From Erwinia psidii (lineage in GTDB: Bacteria; Pseudomonadota; Gammaproteobacteria; Enterobacterales; Enterobacteriaceae): 64,000 bases of DNA. Under the pieces are notes generated by a model. The model saw nothing but the letters and a program-made list of their open reading frames with translations, searched no databases and was not told where the DNA came from. The DNA is taken from NCBI RefSeq assembly GCF_003846135.1, contig NZ_RHHM01000008.1:124001-188000 (forward strand), given 5' to 3'. Shown here piece after piece: positions 1 through 10,955 of the stretch. Numbering within the stretch: position 1 is the stretch's first letter; every line of letters starts with the position of its first letter. The translations under genes were made by a program, and so were the position numbers.

Positions 1-1
1 T

Positions 2-364
2 GTGGTTCAGTTTGCGATTGCACCTTCGGCGCGTGAACTTATTCACCAACGTATTGCGTTGCGTTTTCAGCAGATGTTAGCGTGCGGATTTGAAGCAGAG
101 GCCCGGATGCTGTATGCCCGGGGTGATTTGCACACGGACATGCCCTCCGTTCGTTGCGTCGGTTACCGCCAGATGTGGTCATATCTGGCGGGTGAAATTG
201 ATTACGATGAGATGGTTTATCGGGGAATTTGTGCCACCCGGCAACTGGCTAAGCGTCAGATGACATGGCTTCGTGGCTGGGATGACGTTCACTGGCTGGA
301 TAGTGAACATCATGATGCCGCGCTGACCACTGTGTTACAGGTTCTTAGTGCGAAGCCTGGGTGA
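2..364 (+). CDS. miaA: tRNA dimethylallyltransferase MiaA, C-terminal part
   Basis: This is the last 120 codons of a gene that begins before the window. It continues in frame from the first bases and ends with TGA at 362-364. The segment carries the conserved C-terminal MiaA features RCVGYRQMW and [17 protein letters not shown], so the identification is firm although the N-terminal P-loop domain is not visible. MiaA transfers a dimethylallyl group to adenosine 37 of tRNAs that read UNN codons. It lies directly upstream of hfq, the conserved enterobacterial order. The first GTG in the window should not be taken as the real start. Confidence 0.95.
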   Translation: MVQFAIAPSARELIHQRIALRFQQMLACGFEAEARMLYARGDLHTDMPSVRCVGYRQMWSYLAGEIDYDEMVYRGICATRQLAKRQMTWLRGWDDVHWLDSEHHDAALTTVLQVLSAKPG

Positions 365-452
365 TTGTGTACAATTGATACGTTATAGTGCGCGAATTTT
401 TAGGCAGTATTTCAGGGCAAAGGCCCTCAGGTAGTAAACAACAAACATATAA

Positions 453-776
<324 letters not shown>

Positions 777-975
777 GTACTGTTTTTTCAGGACGGGTCA
801 TACTGAGTTTCATCCTCCCGTCCTGATTATCTTCCGTTCGTCCGGTCTGGCCCATCACCATCAAGGTGGGTGAGACCATGCTCTCAATACGTTATTTAAT
901 ACGCATTTGACTCTGATTTTTACACGGTGTGGCCATCGCGCAGCAGTTGCAACAAGGTTCTGAGAGGTTACAAGT

Positions 976-2256
976 TTGTTTGACCGTTATGATGCTGGTG
1001 AACAGGCCGTACTGGTGCATATCTATTTTTCCCAGGAAAAAGATACCGAAGATCTACAGGAATTTGAAAGCCTGGTATCTTCTGCGGGCGTTAACGCGCT
1101 GTGTGTGGTAACAGGCAGTCGCAAGGCGCCACATCCCAAATATTTTGTTGGCGAAGGAAAGGCGGTTGAGATTGCTGAAGCGGTGAAAGCCAGCGGTGCA
1201 TCTGTCGTACTCTTCGATCATTCCCTAAGTCCTGCCCAGGAGCGCAATCTGGAAGCGTTGTGCCAGTGCCGTGTCATCGACCGTACTGGTTTAATCCTGG
1301 ACATTTTTGCCCAGCGTGCGCGGACCCATGAAGGTAAATTGCAGGTGGAACTGGCTCAGCTTCGCCATCTTGCCACGCGCCTGGTTCGCGGTTGGACGCA
1401 CCTTGAACGCCAGAAAGGGGGGATTGGTCTTCGTGGACCGGGGGAAACTCAGCTGGAAACCGATCGCCGCTTACTGCGTAACCGAATCACCCTGATCCTC
1501 TCACGTCTTGAACGCGTGGAGAAGCAGCGCGAGCAGGGCAGGCAGGCCCGTAATAAAGCGGATGTACCCACCATTTCGCTGGTCGGCTACACCAATGCGG
1601 GTAAATCAACCCTGTTTAACTGTCTGACATCGGCAGACGTGTATGCTGCCGATCAGCTGTTCGCTACGCTGGACCCGACGCTTCGTCGGCTGGATGTAGC
1701 TGATGTGGGTGAGGTGGTACTGGCTGATACGGTGGGTTTTATCCGTCATCTGCCGCATGATCTGGTCGCCGCTTTTAAAGCGACCTTACAGGAAACCCGT
1801 CAGGCAACGCTACTGCTGCATGTGATTGATGCGGCGGATTTGCGCATTAACGAGAACATCGCGGCGGTGGAAGATGTACTGACAGAGATCGAGTCTGATG
1901 AAATCCCCACCCTGCACGTGATGAATAAAATCGACATGCTGGAGGACTTTGTTCCAAGGATTGATCGTAACGAAGAGAATTTGCCTGTTCGCGTATGGCT
2001 GTCCGCGCAAACGGGCGAGGGCATTCCCCTGTTGTTCCAGGCGCTGACCGAGCGGCTGGCAGGAGAAATTGCCGAATATGCATTACGTTTGCCGCCTGAA
2101 GCAGGGCGGTTACGCAGCCGTTTTTATCAGTTGCAGGCGATTGAAAAAGAATGGAATGACGATGATGGTAGCGTAGGCCTGGCTGTACGTATGCCTGTTG
2201 TCGACTGGCGGAGACTGTGTAAACAGGAGCCTGAGCTGGTGAATTACATTGTTTAG
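976..2256 (+). CDS. hflX: Ribosome-splitting GTPase HflX
   Basis: A 426-residue HflX-family GTPase that binds the large ribosomal subunit and rescues stalled or heat-damaged ribosomes. The N-terminal HflX domain and the Gly-rich linker [12 protein letters not shown] (about 148-159) precede the G domain. The P-loop GYTNAGKST is at 204-212, the G3 motif DTVGF at about 250 and the G4 motif NKID at about 317. The start is TTG at 976: the E. coli protein begins with the same residues ([20 protein letters not shown]), and a GAGAGG ribosome binding site lies just upstream. It sits between hfq and hflK, as in the E. coli hfq-hflXKC superoperon. Confidence 0.97.
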   Translation: MFDRYDAGEQAVLVHIYFSQEKDTEDLQEFESLVSSAGVNALCVVTGSRKAPHPKYFVGEGKAVEIAEAVKASGASVVLFDHSLSPAQERNLEALCQCRVIDRTGLILDIFAQRARTHEGKLQVELAQLRHLATRLVRGWTHLERQKGGIGLRGPGETQLETDRRLLRNRITLILSRLERVEKQREQGRQARNKADVPTISLVGYTNAGKSTLFNCLTSADVYAADQLFATLDPTLRRLDVADVGEVVLADTVGFIRHLPHDLVAAFKATLQETRQATLLLHVIDAADLRINENIAAVEDVLTEIESDEIPTLHVMNKIDMLEDFVPRIDRNEENLPVRVWLSAQTGEGIPLLFQALTERLAGEIAEYALRLPPEAGRLRSRFYQLQAIEKEWNDDDGSVGLAVRMPVVDWRRLCKQEPELVNYIV

Positions 2257-2322
2257 CCGATTTTGCCTGATGCCTGTCCCTGCCTGGGGCAACACCGCAC
2301 ACACTATTAATGGAGTATAAAC

Positions 2323-3546
2323 ATGGCGTGGAATCAGCCCGGTAATAACGGACAAGACCGCGACCCGTGGGGAAGCAGCAATAATCAAGGCGGCAACTCC
2401 GGGGGTAACAAAGGGGGACGCGACAAGGGGCCTCCTGATTTGGATGATATTTTTCGCAAGCTGAGCAAAAAGCTGGGCGGTTTTGGCGGCGATAAGAGTG
2501 GTGGGCAGAAAACCCCAGGTTTTGGTGGCCGGGCGATCGGTTTCGTGGTGGTTGCTGCCGTGGTGATTTGGGCAGGGAGTGGTTTCTATACCATCAAAGA
2601 AGCAGAGCGTGGGGTGGTAACGCGCTTTGGTAAATTCAGTCATCTGGTGGAGCCAGGCCTGAACTGGAAACCCACCTTTATCGATCGGGTCCGGGCGGTA
2701 AATGTTGAAGCCGTTCGTGAACTGGCCGCGTCAGGCACGATGCTGACGTCGGATGAAAACGTCGTGCGGGTGGAAATGAACGTGCAGTATCGCGTGACTA
2801 ACCCGGAACGCTATTTGTTTGCGGTGACCAGTGCAGATGACAGCCTGCGTCAGGCCACCGACAGCGCATTGCGCGGAGTGATCGGCCGTTCCACCATGGA
2901 CCGTATTCTGACTGAAGGCCGTACCGTGGTTCGTAGCGACACGCAACGTGAGCTGGAAGAAACTATTCGGCCATACGACATGGGTATTACCCTGCTTGAT
3001 GTCAACTTCCAGGCTGCACGTCCACCGGAAGAGGTGAAAGCGTCGTTTGATGATGCAATTGCCGCACGGGAAAACCGTGAACAGTATGTACGTGAAGCGG
3101 AAGCTTATGCCAATGAAGTTCAGCCACGGGCGAATGGCCAGGCGCAGCGCATCCTGGAAGAGGCGCGCGCTTATAAAACCCGTACTGTGCTGGAAGCGCA
3201 GGGTGAGGTTGATCGCTTCGCAAGGATCCTACCGGAGTATAAATCTGCTCCGCAGATCACCCGTGAACGTCTGTATATTGAAACTATGGAGCGGGTGCTC
3301 AGCCATACCCGTAAAGTGCTGATAAACGACAAGGGTAACAACCTGATGATGTTGCCACTGGATCAGCTAATGCGTGGTCAGAACACGACGAAAACCAGTA
3401 CTCCGCAGGACAGCAGTAGCAATAATCTGCTCCGTATGCCTCCGGCCAGCAGCAGCGGCAATTTTTCGAACATGTCTGCCAGTTTCATGGATCAGCGTCG
3501 GGCAAATGCTCAGCGCAGCGATACCCAGCGCGCAGGGGGGGAGTAA
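2323..3546 (+). CDS. hflK: FtsH protease modulator HflK
   Basis: A 407-residue SPFH/band 7 membrane protein that assembles with HflC into a large periplasmic cage around the FtsH protease. The N-terminal 75 residues are cytoplasmic, rich in Gly, Asn and charged residues. A single transmembrane segment follows at about 76-97, then the SPFH domain, a coiled-coil region (about 240-310) and a Ser/Asn/Gln-rich tail. ATG at 2323 follows a GGAG-type site. Only 3 bp separate it from hflC, indicating translational coupling. Confidence 0.97.
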   Translation: MAWNQPGNNGQDRDPWGSSNNQGGNSGGNKGGRDKGPPDLDDIFRKLSKKLGGFGGDKSGGQKTPGFGGRAIGFVVVAAVVIWAGSGFYTIKEAERGVVTRFGKFSHLVEPGLNWKPTFIDRVRAVNVEAVRELAASGTMLTSDENVVRVEMNVQYRVTNPERYLFAVTSADDSLRQATDSALRGVIGRSTMDRILTEGRTVVRSDTQRELEETIRPYDMGITLLDVNFQAARPPEEVKASFDDAIAARENREQYVREAEAYANEVQPRANGQAQRILEEARAYKTRTVLEAQGEVDRFARILPEYKSAPQITRERLYIETMERVLSHTRKVLINDKGNNLMMLPLDQLMRGQNTTKTSTPQDSSSNNLLRMPPASSSGNFSNMSASFMDQRRANAQRSDTQRAGGE

Positions 3547-3549
3547 GCG

Positions 3550-4560
3550 ATGCGTAAGCCATTAATCATAGTGCTGATTGCTGTACTGGTGGTGCTGTAT
3601 ACGTCACTGTTTGTTGTACAGGAAGGCCAACGCGGGATCGTGATGCGTTTCGGCAAGGTTGTACGTGATGGTGAAAATAAGCCACTGGTGTATGAGCCGG
3701 GTCTGCACTTTAAGATCCCCTTCATGGAATCGGTCCAGTCACTGGATGCCCGTATTCAGACCATGGATAACCAGGCAGACCGCTTTGTGACCAAAGAGAA
3801 AAAAGACCTGATCGTTGATTCTTATATCAAATGGCGGATTAGCGACTTCAGTCGTTACTATCTGGCGACAGGCGGTGGAGATGTTTCTCAGGCTGAAGTG
3901 CTGTTGAAGCGTAAGTTCAGTGACCGGCTCCGTTCAGAGATCGGACGTCTTGATGTAAAAGAGATTGTCACTGATTCCCGAGGGCGTTTAACCACGGATG
4001 TCCGGGACGTACTCAACGCCGGAAGTGCCGGTCAGGATGACGAGGTAGCGACACCGGCAGCAGATGATGCTATTGCCTCTGTAGCCGCCCGTGTGGATCG
4101 AGAGACGACCGGTAAAGAGCCTGCGGTTAATCCGAACAGTATGGCGGCGCTGGGTATTCAGGTGGTGGATGTCCGTATAAAACAGATCAATCTGCCGACC
4201 GAAGTGTCAGATGCGATCTACAACCGTATGCGCGCAGAACGTGAAGCGGTCGCGCGAAGCCAGCGCTCACAGGGGCAGGAAGAGGCAGAAAAACTGCGGG
4301 CAACGGCAGACTATGAAGTCACCCACACCCTGGCAGAAGCTCAGCGTACCGCACTGATCACCCGTGGTGAAGGGGATGCTGAAGCGGCTAAATTGTTTGC
4401 TGATGCGTTCAGCCAGGACCCGGATTTTTACGCCTTTATCCGCAGCCTGCGTGCTTATGAAAACAGTTTCAGAAGCAATCAGGATGTGATGGTACTCAGC
4501 CCGGACAGCGACTTCTTCCGCTTTATGAAATCGCCAGCGAGCAGTATCAACAGTCACTGA
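3550..4560 (+). CDS. hflC: FtsH protease modulator HflC
   Basis: A 336-residue partner of HflK. Residues 4-22 form the membrane anchor, followed by the SPFH domain, with RGIVMRFGKV near the start of that domain. Between about residues 155 and 195 lies an insert rich in Asp, Ala and Thr, in the region where HflC homologues vary. Coiled-coil residues follow (about 215-285). The gene is immediately downstream of hflK and is followed by a strong hairpin terminator, so it is probably the last gene of this transcription unit. Confidence 0.97.
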   Translation: MRKPLIIVLIAVLVVLYTSLFVVQEGQRGIVMRFGKVVRDGENKPLVYEPGLHFKIPFMESVQSLDARIQTMDNQADRFVTKEKKDLIVDSYIKWRISDFSRYYLATGGGDVSQAEVLLKRKFSDRLRSEIGRLDVKEIVTDSRGRLTTDVRDVLNAGSAGQDDEVATPAADDAIASVAARVDRETTGKEPAVNPNSMAALGIQVVDVRIKQINLPTEVSDAIYNRMRAEREAVARSQRSQGQEEAEKLRATADYEVTHTLAEAQRTALITRGEGDAEAAKLFADAFSQDPDFYAFIRSLRAYENSFRSNQDVMVLSPDSDFFRFMKSPASSINSH

Positions 4561-4580
4561 TCGCGCTGGCAGTGACATCA

Positions 4581-4610
4581 GCCGGGAATAGCGATATTCC
4601 CGGCTTTTTT
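4581..4610 (+). terminator. Rho-independent terminator of the hfq-hflXKC unit
   Basis: A perfect 10-bp stem (GCCGGGAATA with TATTCCCGGC) closed by a GCGA tetraloop is followed by six T residues. It starts 20 bp after the hflC stop codon. Confidence 0.93.
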
Positions 4611-4954
4611 ATATCTGGTCGGGGCAACCATATTCCCGATATCGTCCCTTTACTGCCAGCAGATGACTGAACTGGAGGACCCGCCAGCCTTTTTTAGTGG
4701 GAGATTTATTCAGGGATAAATGCAGCGCCAGCAAAACAGTGTCCTGAACCGGTCTTTTGGTATCCACAGGTCAAGCATGCAGCCTGTGTTCTCAGCGCGT
4801 TTTTATTCTGCCGCCTGCGGTGCCAGTTTCTTTTTGGTAAAAACAGGAATGAAGCCTTAGCGCAACGCTTTGAAGAAATCTTTCATTTTCTCCGGGCAGA
4901 ACGCCGGAAAGCCGTGGCATACTGTGGCTCTTTTTTCCAGACCCTTATCGTTCT
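4611..4954. other. Intergenic region hflC-yjeT
   Basis: A 344-bp stretch with no convincing gene. A minus-strand frame ending near 4859 reads ...AFCPEKMKDFFKALR-stop and could be the tail of a decayed gene, but I see no start, no family match and no extended frame. A plus-strand frame (4870-5145) overlaps yjeT and has no recognisable content. Confidence 0.5.
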
Positions 4955-5158
4955 ATGAAAACAACTATATGGATGGCACTGGCATTGGTGCTTATTTTGG
5001 AAGGGCTTGGCCCGGTGCTGTTCCCGCGTATCTGGCGTCGGTTCATTCTGACAATGGCACAGTTACCGGATGCGCTTCTGCGTCGTTTTGGCGGTGGGCT
5101 GGTCGTGGCGGGTGCCGTTATATACTACATGGTCAGTGTCCGTAACGGTGGCAGTTAA
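4955..5158 (+). CDS. yjeT: YjeT, DUF2065 small inner membrane protein
   Basis: A 67-residue protein closely matching E. coli YjeT, with the conserved stretches LEGLGPVLFP and LRRFGGGLVVAG. Two hydrophobic segments (about 3-20 and 46-60) suggest an inner membrane protein. Function is unknown. It is conserved between hflC and purA in enteric bacteria, and that is the context here. Confidence 0.9.
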   Translation: MKTTIWMALALVLILEGLGPVLFPRIWRRFILTMAQLPDALLRRFGGGLVVAGAVIYYMVSVRNGGS

Positions 5159-5204
5159 ATGTAAAATCGCGCGTTTAGCGTACTCACTGCACCAGCAAAA
5201 AAGT

Positions 5205-5220
5205 ACGCAATCGTATACTA
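5205..5220 (+). promoter_or_regulatory. Candidate PurR operator upstream of purA
   Basis: ACGCAATCGTATACTA lies about 65 bp before the purA start and matches the PurR consensus (ACGCAAACGTTTTCGT) at roughly 11 of 16 positions, including the central CG. PurR represses purA in E. coli. The match is imperfect, so this is a suggestion only. Confidence 0.35.
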
Positions 5221-5285
5221 AAAGAGCTGAAAGACGATTTTTACGATGGTAGAATCCATTTTTAAGCAATCGGTGATTTGGATAA

Positions 5286-6584
<1,299 letters not shown>

Positions 6585-6595
6585 TGCCATCTTCA

Positions 6596-6615
6596 AGGCC
6601 GGACTTGTCCGGCCT
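6596..6615 (+). terminator. Hairpin after purA
   Basis: A perfect 9-bp stem (AGGCCGGAC with GTCCGGCCT) with a 2-nt loop lies 11 bp after the purA stop. No run of T follows, so termination may be partial or the hairpin may only stabilise the 3' end. Confidence 0.5.
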
Positions 6616-6764
6616 CACTCCATGAACGCTTTCCTTCCCTGACTCGCCTGCTTAAATAAAATGCCCCGACCGGGCAGGCTGGTTTATCATCATTTTTAAC
6701 CTACTCATTTTTAGCGGATTATGGCAGTGTCGCTGGTATCGATGCTCCGGCTTTTGAGGTAACT

Positions 6765-7208
6765 GTGCAGCTAACAAGTTTTACCGATTATGGTTTGCGT
6801 GCGCTGATTTTTCTGGCGGCGCTGCCTGACGGTAGCATGACCAGTATTACTGAAGTGACAGCCGCTTATAGCGTGTCGCGTCATCATATGGTCAAAATTA
6901 TCCATCAGCTTAGTCGGACAGGCTATGTGTCTGCTGTACGGGGGAAAAAGGGTGGTATTCGGTTGGGAAAACCCGCCAGTCAGATTGTGATTGGTCAGGT
7001 CGTACGCGATCTTGAACCGTTGCAACTGATCCAATGCCACAGTGATTTTTGCCACATTACTTCTGCCTGCCGTCTGAAGATGGTGTTACAGGATGCGGTG
7101 CAGGCTTTTCTTGCCGTGCTGGATGATTACACGCTGGCAGATATGGTTGCTGATAACTATCCGCTCTACCAATTATTGCAGATTGAAGCACCTTCAATCC
7201 GCAGCTGA
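6765..7208 (+). CDS. nsrR: Nitric oxide-sensing repressor NsrR
   Basis: A 147-residue Rrf2-family repressor that senses nitric oxide through an iron-sulfur cluster and controls NO-detoxification genes. The winged helix-turn-helix occupies about 1-80. The three cluster cysteines Cys91, Cys96 and Cys102 are present in [12 protein letters not shown], with E. coli spacing. The start is GTG at 6765, preceded by TGAGGT. It heads the nsrR-rnr-rlmB arrangement found in E. coli; rnr starts 19 bp after its stop. Confidence 0.95.
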   Translation: MQLTSFTDYGLRALIFLAALPDGSMTSITEVTAAYSVSRHHMVKIIHQLSRTGYVSAVRGKKGGIRLGKPASQIVIGQVVRDLEPLQLIQCHSDFCHITSACRLKMVLQDAVQAFLAVLDDYTLADMVADNYPLYQLLQIEAPSIRS

Positions 7209-7227
7209 TGACAACGGAGGAACCGCT

Positions 7228-9684
7228 ATGTCAAAAGATCCTTTTCAGGAACGGGAAGCTGAAAAATATGAAAATCCCATCCCCAGTCGCGAATATATCC
7301 TTGCTCATTTAGATAAACGCGAAAAACCCGCCAACCGTGAAGAGCTGGCGGCAGAACTCTCTGTTTCCGGTGAAGAACAGACAGAAGCGTTACGCCGCCG
7401 CCTGAGGGCTATGGAGCGTGACGGACAGCTGGTGTTCACCCGTCGGCAGTGCTACGCGCTGCCTGAACGTCTTGACCTGCTGCGTGGCAAGGTGATCGGT
7501 CACCGTGATGGCTTCGGTTTTTTGCGCGCGGAAGGCAGCAAAGACGATCTGTACCTCTCTGCTGAGCAGATGAAAATGTGTATGCACGGCGATGTGATCC
7601 TGGCTCAGGCGATGGGTGCCGATCGTAAAGGTCGCCGTGAGGCGCGTGTGGTACGCGTGTTGGAACCACGCACTAACCAAATCGTTGGCCGCTACTTCAC
7701 TGAAGCAGGGGTCGGCTTTGTCGTGCCTGATGACAGCCGCCTCAGCTTCGATATTTTGATCCCGCAGGACGCATTGAACGGCGCCAGGATGGGGTTTGTC
7801 GTGGTAGTGGAACTGACACAGCGGCCCACTCGCCGCAGCAAGGCGGTGGGTAACGTCGTGGAGGTGCTGGGTGATAATATGGGCACCGGTATGGCGGTCG
7901 AAATGGCGTTGCGTACCCATGATATTCCTCATGGCTGGCCGGAGGCGCTGCAAAGTCAGATTGCCAGTCTGAAAGAAGAGGTGCCGGAAAAAGCCAAGGT
8001 TGGGCGGGTGGATCTGCGCGATCTGCCGCTGGTCACCATCGATGGTGAAGATGCCCGTGATTTTGATGATGCCGTATTCTGCGAAAGAAAACGTGGAGGA
8101 GGCTGGCGACTGTGGGTAGCTATCGCGGATGTCAGCTATTACGTCCGTCCGGGTACGCCGCTGGATGATGAAGCGGTGAACCGGGGAACCTCGGTTTACT
8201 TCCCGTCGCAGGTGGTGCCTATGTTGCCGGAGGTGCTGTCGAATGGTCTCTGCTCGCTAAACCCTCAGGTTGACCGCCTGTGCATGGTCTGTGAAATGAC
8301 AATTTCCGCTACCGGTAAGCTGACAGGCTACAAACATTATGAAGCGGTGATGAACTCCTGGGCGCGTCTGACGTATAACAAAGTCTGGAGCATCCTCCAG
8401 GGCGATCAGCCGTTGCGTAAACAGTATCAGCCGCTGGTAAAAGATCTTGAAGAGTTGCACCGTATGTATCTGGTGCTGGAAAAGGCCCGCGAGCAGCGTG
8501 GCGGCATCTCGTTTGAGACCGATGAAGCGAAATTCATCTTCAACGCCGAACGTCGTATTGAACGTGTTGAACAGATTTCCCGCAATGATGCGCACAAGCT
8601 AATTGAAGAATGCATGATCCTCGCCAATATTGCGTCAGCACGTTACGTTGAGAAGAATAATGAGCCAGCCTTGTTCCGCGATCATGACAGGCCCAGCGAG
8701 GAAAATATCAAAAGCTTCCGCTCGGTGCTGAATGAGCTTGGACTGACGCTGGGCGGAGGTATTAAGCCGCATCCACTTGATTATGCTGAACTGCTGACCC
8801 GGATCGCCAGTCGCCCTGATGCGGAAATGCTGCAAACTATGCTGCTGCGCTCCATGAAACAGGCGGTGTACGACCCGGAAAACCGGGGGCACTTCGGCCT
8901 GGCGCTGGCGTCATACGCGCACTTTACTTCGCCTATCCGCCGCTACCCAGACCTGCTGTTACATCGCGCAATCAAATATCTGCTGGCGAAGGAAAATGGC
9001 ACGCTGGAAGGCAATACCACGCCAACCGGCGGCTTCCATTATGATCTGCCACAGATGTTGCAGTTTGGTCAGCACTGCTCGATGACCGAACGCCGGGCCG
9101 ATGAAGCCACCCGCGACGTGGCCGACTGGCTGAAATGTGATTTTATGCAGGATCAGGTAGGTGAAACCTTCACCGGTGTGATCTCAAGCGTTACTGGCTT
9201 CGGCTTCTTTGTTCGCCTGACCGATCTGTTTATCGATGGGCTGGTGCATGTCTCCACGCTGGATAATGATTACTACCGTTTTGATGCGGTCGGACAGCGG
9301 CTGATCGGAGAGTCGGGAGGTAAAACTTACCGCCTGGGTGATGCGGTTGAGGTTCGGGTTGAGGCCGTGCATATGGATGAGCGCAAAATTGATTTCGCGA
9401 TGATTTCCAGCTCACGTAAACCGCGTGGTGAAGGTAAAACTGAACGCGATCGCGCTAAAAAAGACACCGCGTCACCGCAGGGCAAACGTCGTCGTAATCA
9501 AAGTAAAAAGGTGAATTTTGAGCCGGACAGCGCCTTCCGTTCTGGCAACGAGCAACAGAGCGCCGGCGCGAAAAAAGAGAGAAAGGCGAAAAAACCGTCG
9601 GATAAAACCCGTAAAATTGCCTCGGCCACCCGCTCGAAGCGTGCGGCTAAAAAGACATCTGATACCGCCGTTAAAAATGACTAA
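7228..9684 (+). CDS. rnr: Exoribonuclease RNase R
   Basis: An 818-residue 3'-5' exoribonuclease that degrades structured RNA, including rRNA and mRNA with extensive secondary structure. Domains in order: helix-turn-helix region (about 20-90), cold-shock domains, the RNB catalytic domain with the metal-binding aspartates in DARDFDDAV (about 274-282), an S1 domain (about 645-725) and a Lys/Arg-rich tail from about 725 to the end. The open frame extends upstream into nsrR, but ATG at 7228 with GGAGG 7 bp upstream gives the enteric N-terminus [20 protein letters not shown] and is chosen. rlmB follows after 15 bp. Confidence 0.97.
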   Translation: MSKDPFQEREAEKYENPIPSREYILAHLDKREKPANREELAAELSVSGEEQTEALRRRLRAMERDGQLVFTRRQCYALPERLDLLRGKVIGHRDGFGFLRAEGSKDDLYLSAEQMKMCMHGDVILAQAMGADRKGRREARVVRVLEPRTNQIVGRYFTEAGVGFVVPDDSRLSFDILIPQDALNGARMGFVVVVELTQRPTRRSKAVGNVVEVLGDNMGTGMAVEMALRTHDIPHGWPEALQSQIASLKEEVPEKAKVGRVDLRDLPLVTIDGEDARDFDDAVFCERKRGGGWRLWVAIADVSYYVRPGTPLDDEAVNRGTSVYFPSQVVPMLPEVLSNGLCSLNPQVDRLCMVCEMTISATGKLTGYKHYEAVMNSWARLTYNKVWSILQGDQPLRKQYQPLVKDLEELHRMYLVLEKAREQRGGISFETDEAKFIFNAERRIERVEQISRNDAHKLIEECMILANIASARYVEKNNEPALFRDHDRPSEENIKSFRSVLNELGLTLGGGIKPHPLDYAELLTRIASRPDAEMLQTMLLRSMKQAVYDPENRGHFGLALASYAHFTSPIRRYPDLLLHRAIKYLLAKENGTLEGNTTPTGGFHYDLPQMLQFGQHCSMTERRADEATRDVADWLKCDFMQDQVGETFTGVISSVTGFGFFVRLTDLFIDGLVHVSTLDNDYYRFDAVGQRLIGESGGKTYRLGDAVEVRVEAVHMDERKIDFAMISSSRKPRGEGKTERDRAKKDTASPQGKRRRNQSKKVNFEPDSAFRSGNEQQSAGAKKERKAKKPSDKTRKIASATRSKRAAKKTSDTAVKND

Positions 9685-9699
9685 CTGAGTAACCGATTA

Positions 9700-10434
9700 A
9701 TGAGTGAGATTGTTTTTGGAATCCATGCCGTAAAGGCGCTGCTGGAGCGTGATCCACAGCGCTTTCAGGAAGTGTTTATTCTCAAAGGCCGCGATGACCG
9801 CCGCCTGCAGCCGTTAATTAAGGCGCTGGAAGCGCAGGGAATAGTGATCCAGATGGCCAACCGTCAGTGGCTGGATAATCAGGTGGAAGGCGGCGTACAT
9901 CAGGGGATCGTGGCGAAGGTAAAAGCGGGTCGCCAGTATCAGGAAAATGATTTGCCGGACTTGCTTTCAAGCCTTGAAACACCGTTATTACTGATCCTTG
10001 ATGGCGTGACCGACCCACATAATCTGGGTGCCTGCCTGCGTAGCGCTGATGCGGCCGGGGTGGATGCGGTTATTGTCCCACGCGATCGTTCTGCCCAGTT
10101 GAATGCCACGGCGAAGAAAGTGGCCAGCGGCGCAGCCGAAAATGTCCCCTTGATCCGCGTAACGAATCTGGCACGAACCATGCGCCTGTTGCAGGAAGCG
10201 AACATCTGGATCGTCGGCACAGCGGGAGAAGCCGATCACCACCTTTACCAGTGCAAAATGAGTGGCCCAATGGCGCTGGTGATGGGAGCAGAAGGTGAAG
10301 GTATGCGCCGTCTGACCAGAGAGCATTGCGATGAGCTGATTAGCATTCCAATGGCTGGCAGCGTCTCTTCACTGAATGTTTCTGTCGCCACCGGAATTTG
10401 CCTGTTTGAAGCGGTACGTCAGCGGAAAGGCTGA
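9700..10434 (+). CDS. rlmB: 23S rRNA (guanosine-2251-2'-O)-methyltransferase RlmB
   Basis: A 244-residue SPOUT-family (SpoU) methyltransferase acting on G2251 in the peptidyl-transferase P loop of 23S rRNA. An N-terminal substrate-binding domain (about 1-75) is followed by the knotted SAM-binding domain with the motifs [16 protein letters not shown] (about 105-120) and [10 protein letters not shown] (about 225-234). It lies directly after rnr, as in E. coli, and ends 4 bp from the convergent bsmA stop. Confidence 0.97.
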   Translation: MSEIVFGIHAVKALLERDPQRFQEVFILKGRDDRRLQPLIKALEAQGIVIQMANRQWLDNQVEGGVHQGIVAKVKAGRQYQENDLPDLLSSLETPLLLILDGVTDPHNLGACLRSADAAGVDAVIVPRDRSAQLNATAKKVASGAAENVPLIRVTNLARTMRLLQEANIWIVGTAGEADHHLYQCKMSGPMALVMGAEGEGMRRLTREHCDELISIPMAGSVSSLNVSVATGICLFEAVRQRKG

Positions 10435-10438
10435 GGCT

Positions 10439-10768
10439 TTACGGATGTTTGCTGGTAGCAGCCACGGCTCCCCCATAAAGGACCGCCGTGGCATACCAGT
10501 AACCGGGCACCGCCGTTTCGCTAACCAGCTGGACCAGATACCAGTTTGCGCCTGCTGCATTGGCTTTTCCGGCAATTGCGCGTAGCGCATCGTCAGGAGA
10601 CCCCCTTACACTCACGCTAACCGTGCCCATTCGCTGTAAATTGACGCTTTGTGCACGATTGATCTCCTGTGCCTGAGTGGTGGCAGGCGGCGGCGATGCT
10701 GGTCTGACGGTGAACGAACCACAGCCGCCAGTCATTAACAGCAGCAATGAAAAAAGTAACTGACGCAT
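10439..10768 (-). CDS. bsmA: BsmA-like biofilm/peroxide stress lipoprotein (DUF1471)
   Basis: A 109-residue predicted lipoprotein. The hydrophobic signal peptide ends at a lipobox-like GGC (Cys16), followed by a Pro/Ala-rich linker and a DUF1471/YhcN domain with [20 protein letters not shown]. This matches E. coli BsmA (YjfO), reported to affect biofilm formation and peroxide resistance. In E. coli bsmA lies next to yjfP; here a chemoreceptor gene separates them. It is convergent with rlmB. The lipobox is weak but acceptable. Confidence 0.82.
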   Translation of the reverse strand: MRQLLFSLLLLMTGGCGSFTVRPASPPPATTQAQEINRAQSVNLQRMGTVSVSVRGSPDDALRAIAGKANAAGANWYLVQLVSETAVPGYWYATAVLYGGAVAATSKHP

Positions 10769-10955
10769 TCTTGTTTCTCACCGGTGAGATAGCTCAAGTG
10801 TAAGAGCCTGTTCCGCGGGCTATTGTCCTTGCCATTTTGACTCCAGGCCGTGTTCGCCATCCTCACGCACGGCCTGTACGTTTCGTTGACTGTGCCCAAG
10901 CTGGCCGCGACAATTACGCCTGCCAGGACAGACTCTGTATTATTCCACATCATTA

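Noticed and set aside
7093-7227. Upstream extension of the RNase R frame
   Set aside because: It overlaps nsrR and encodes unconserved sequence; ATG 7228 has GGAGG and the family N-terminus.
7390-7953. 187-codon open frame antisense to rnr
   Set aside because: It lies wholly within a conserved gene and its composition mirrors rnr codon bias. Similar long antisense frames occur in hflX, hflK, purA and mpl.
10735-10953. Minus-strand 72-codon frame between bsmA and the chemoreceptor gene
   Set aside because: It overlaps the start of bsmA, has no ribosome binding site and ends in a run of His and Cys with no known pattern.
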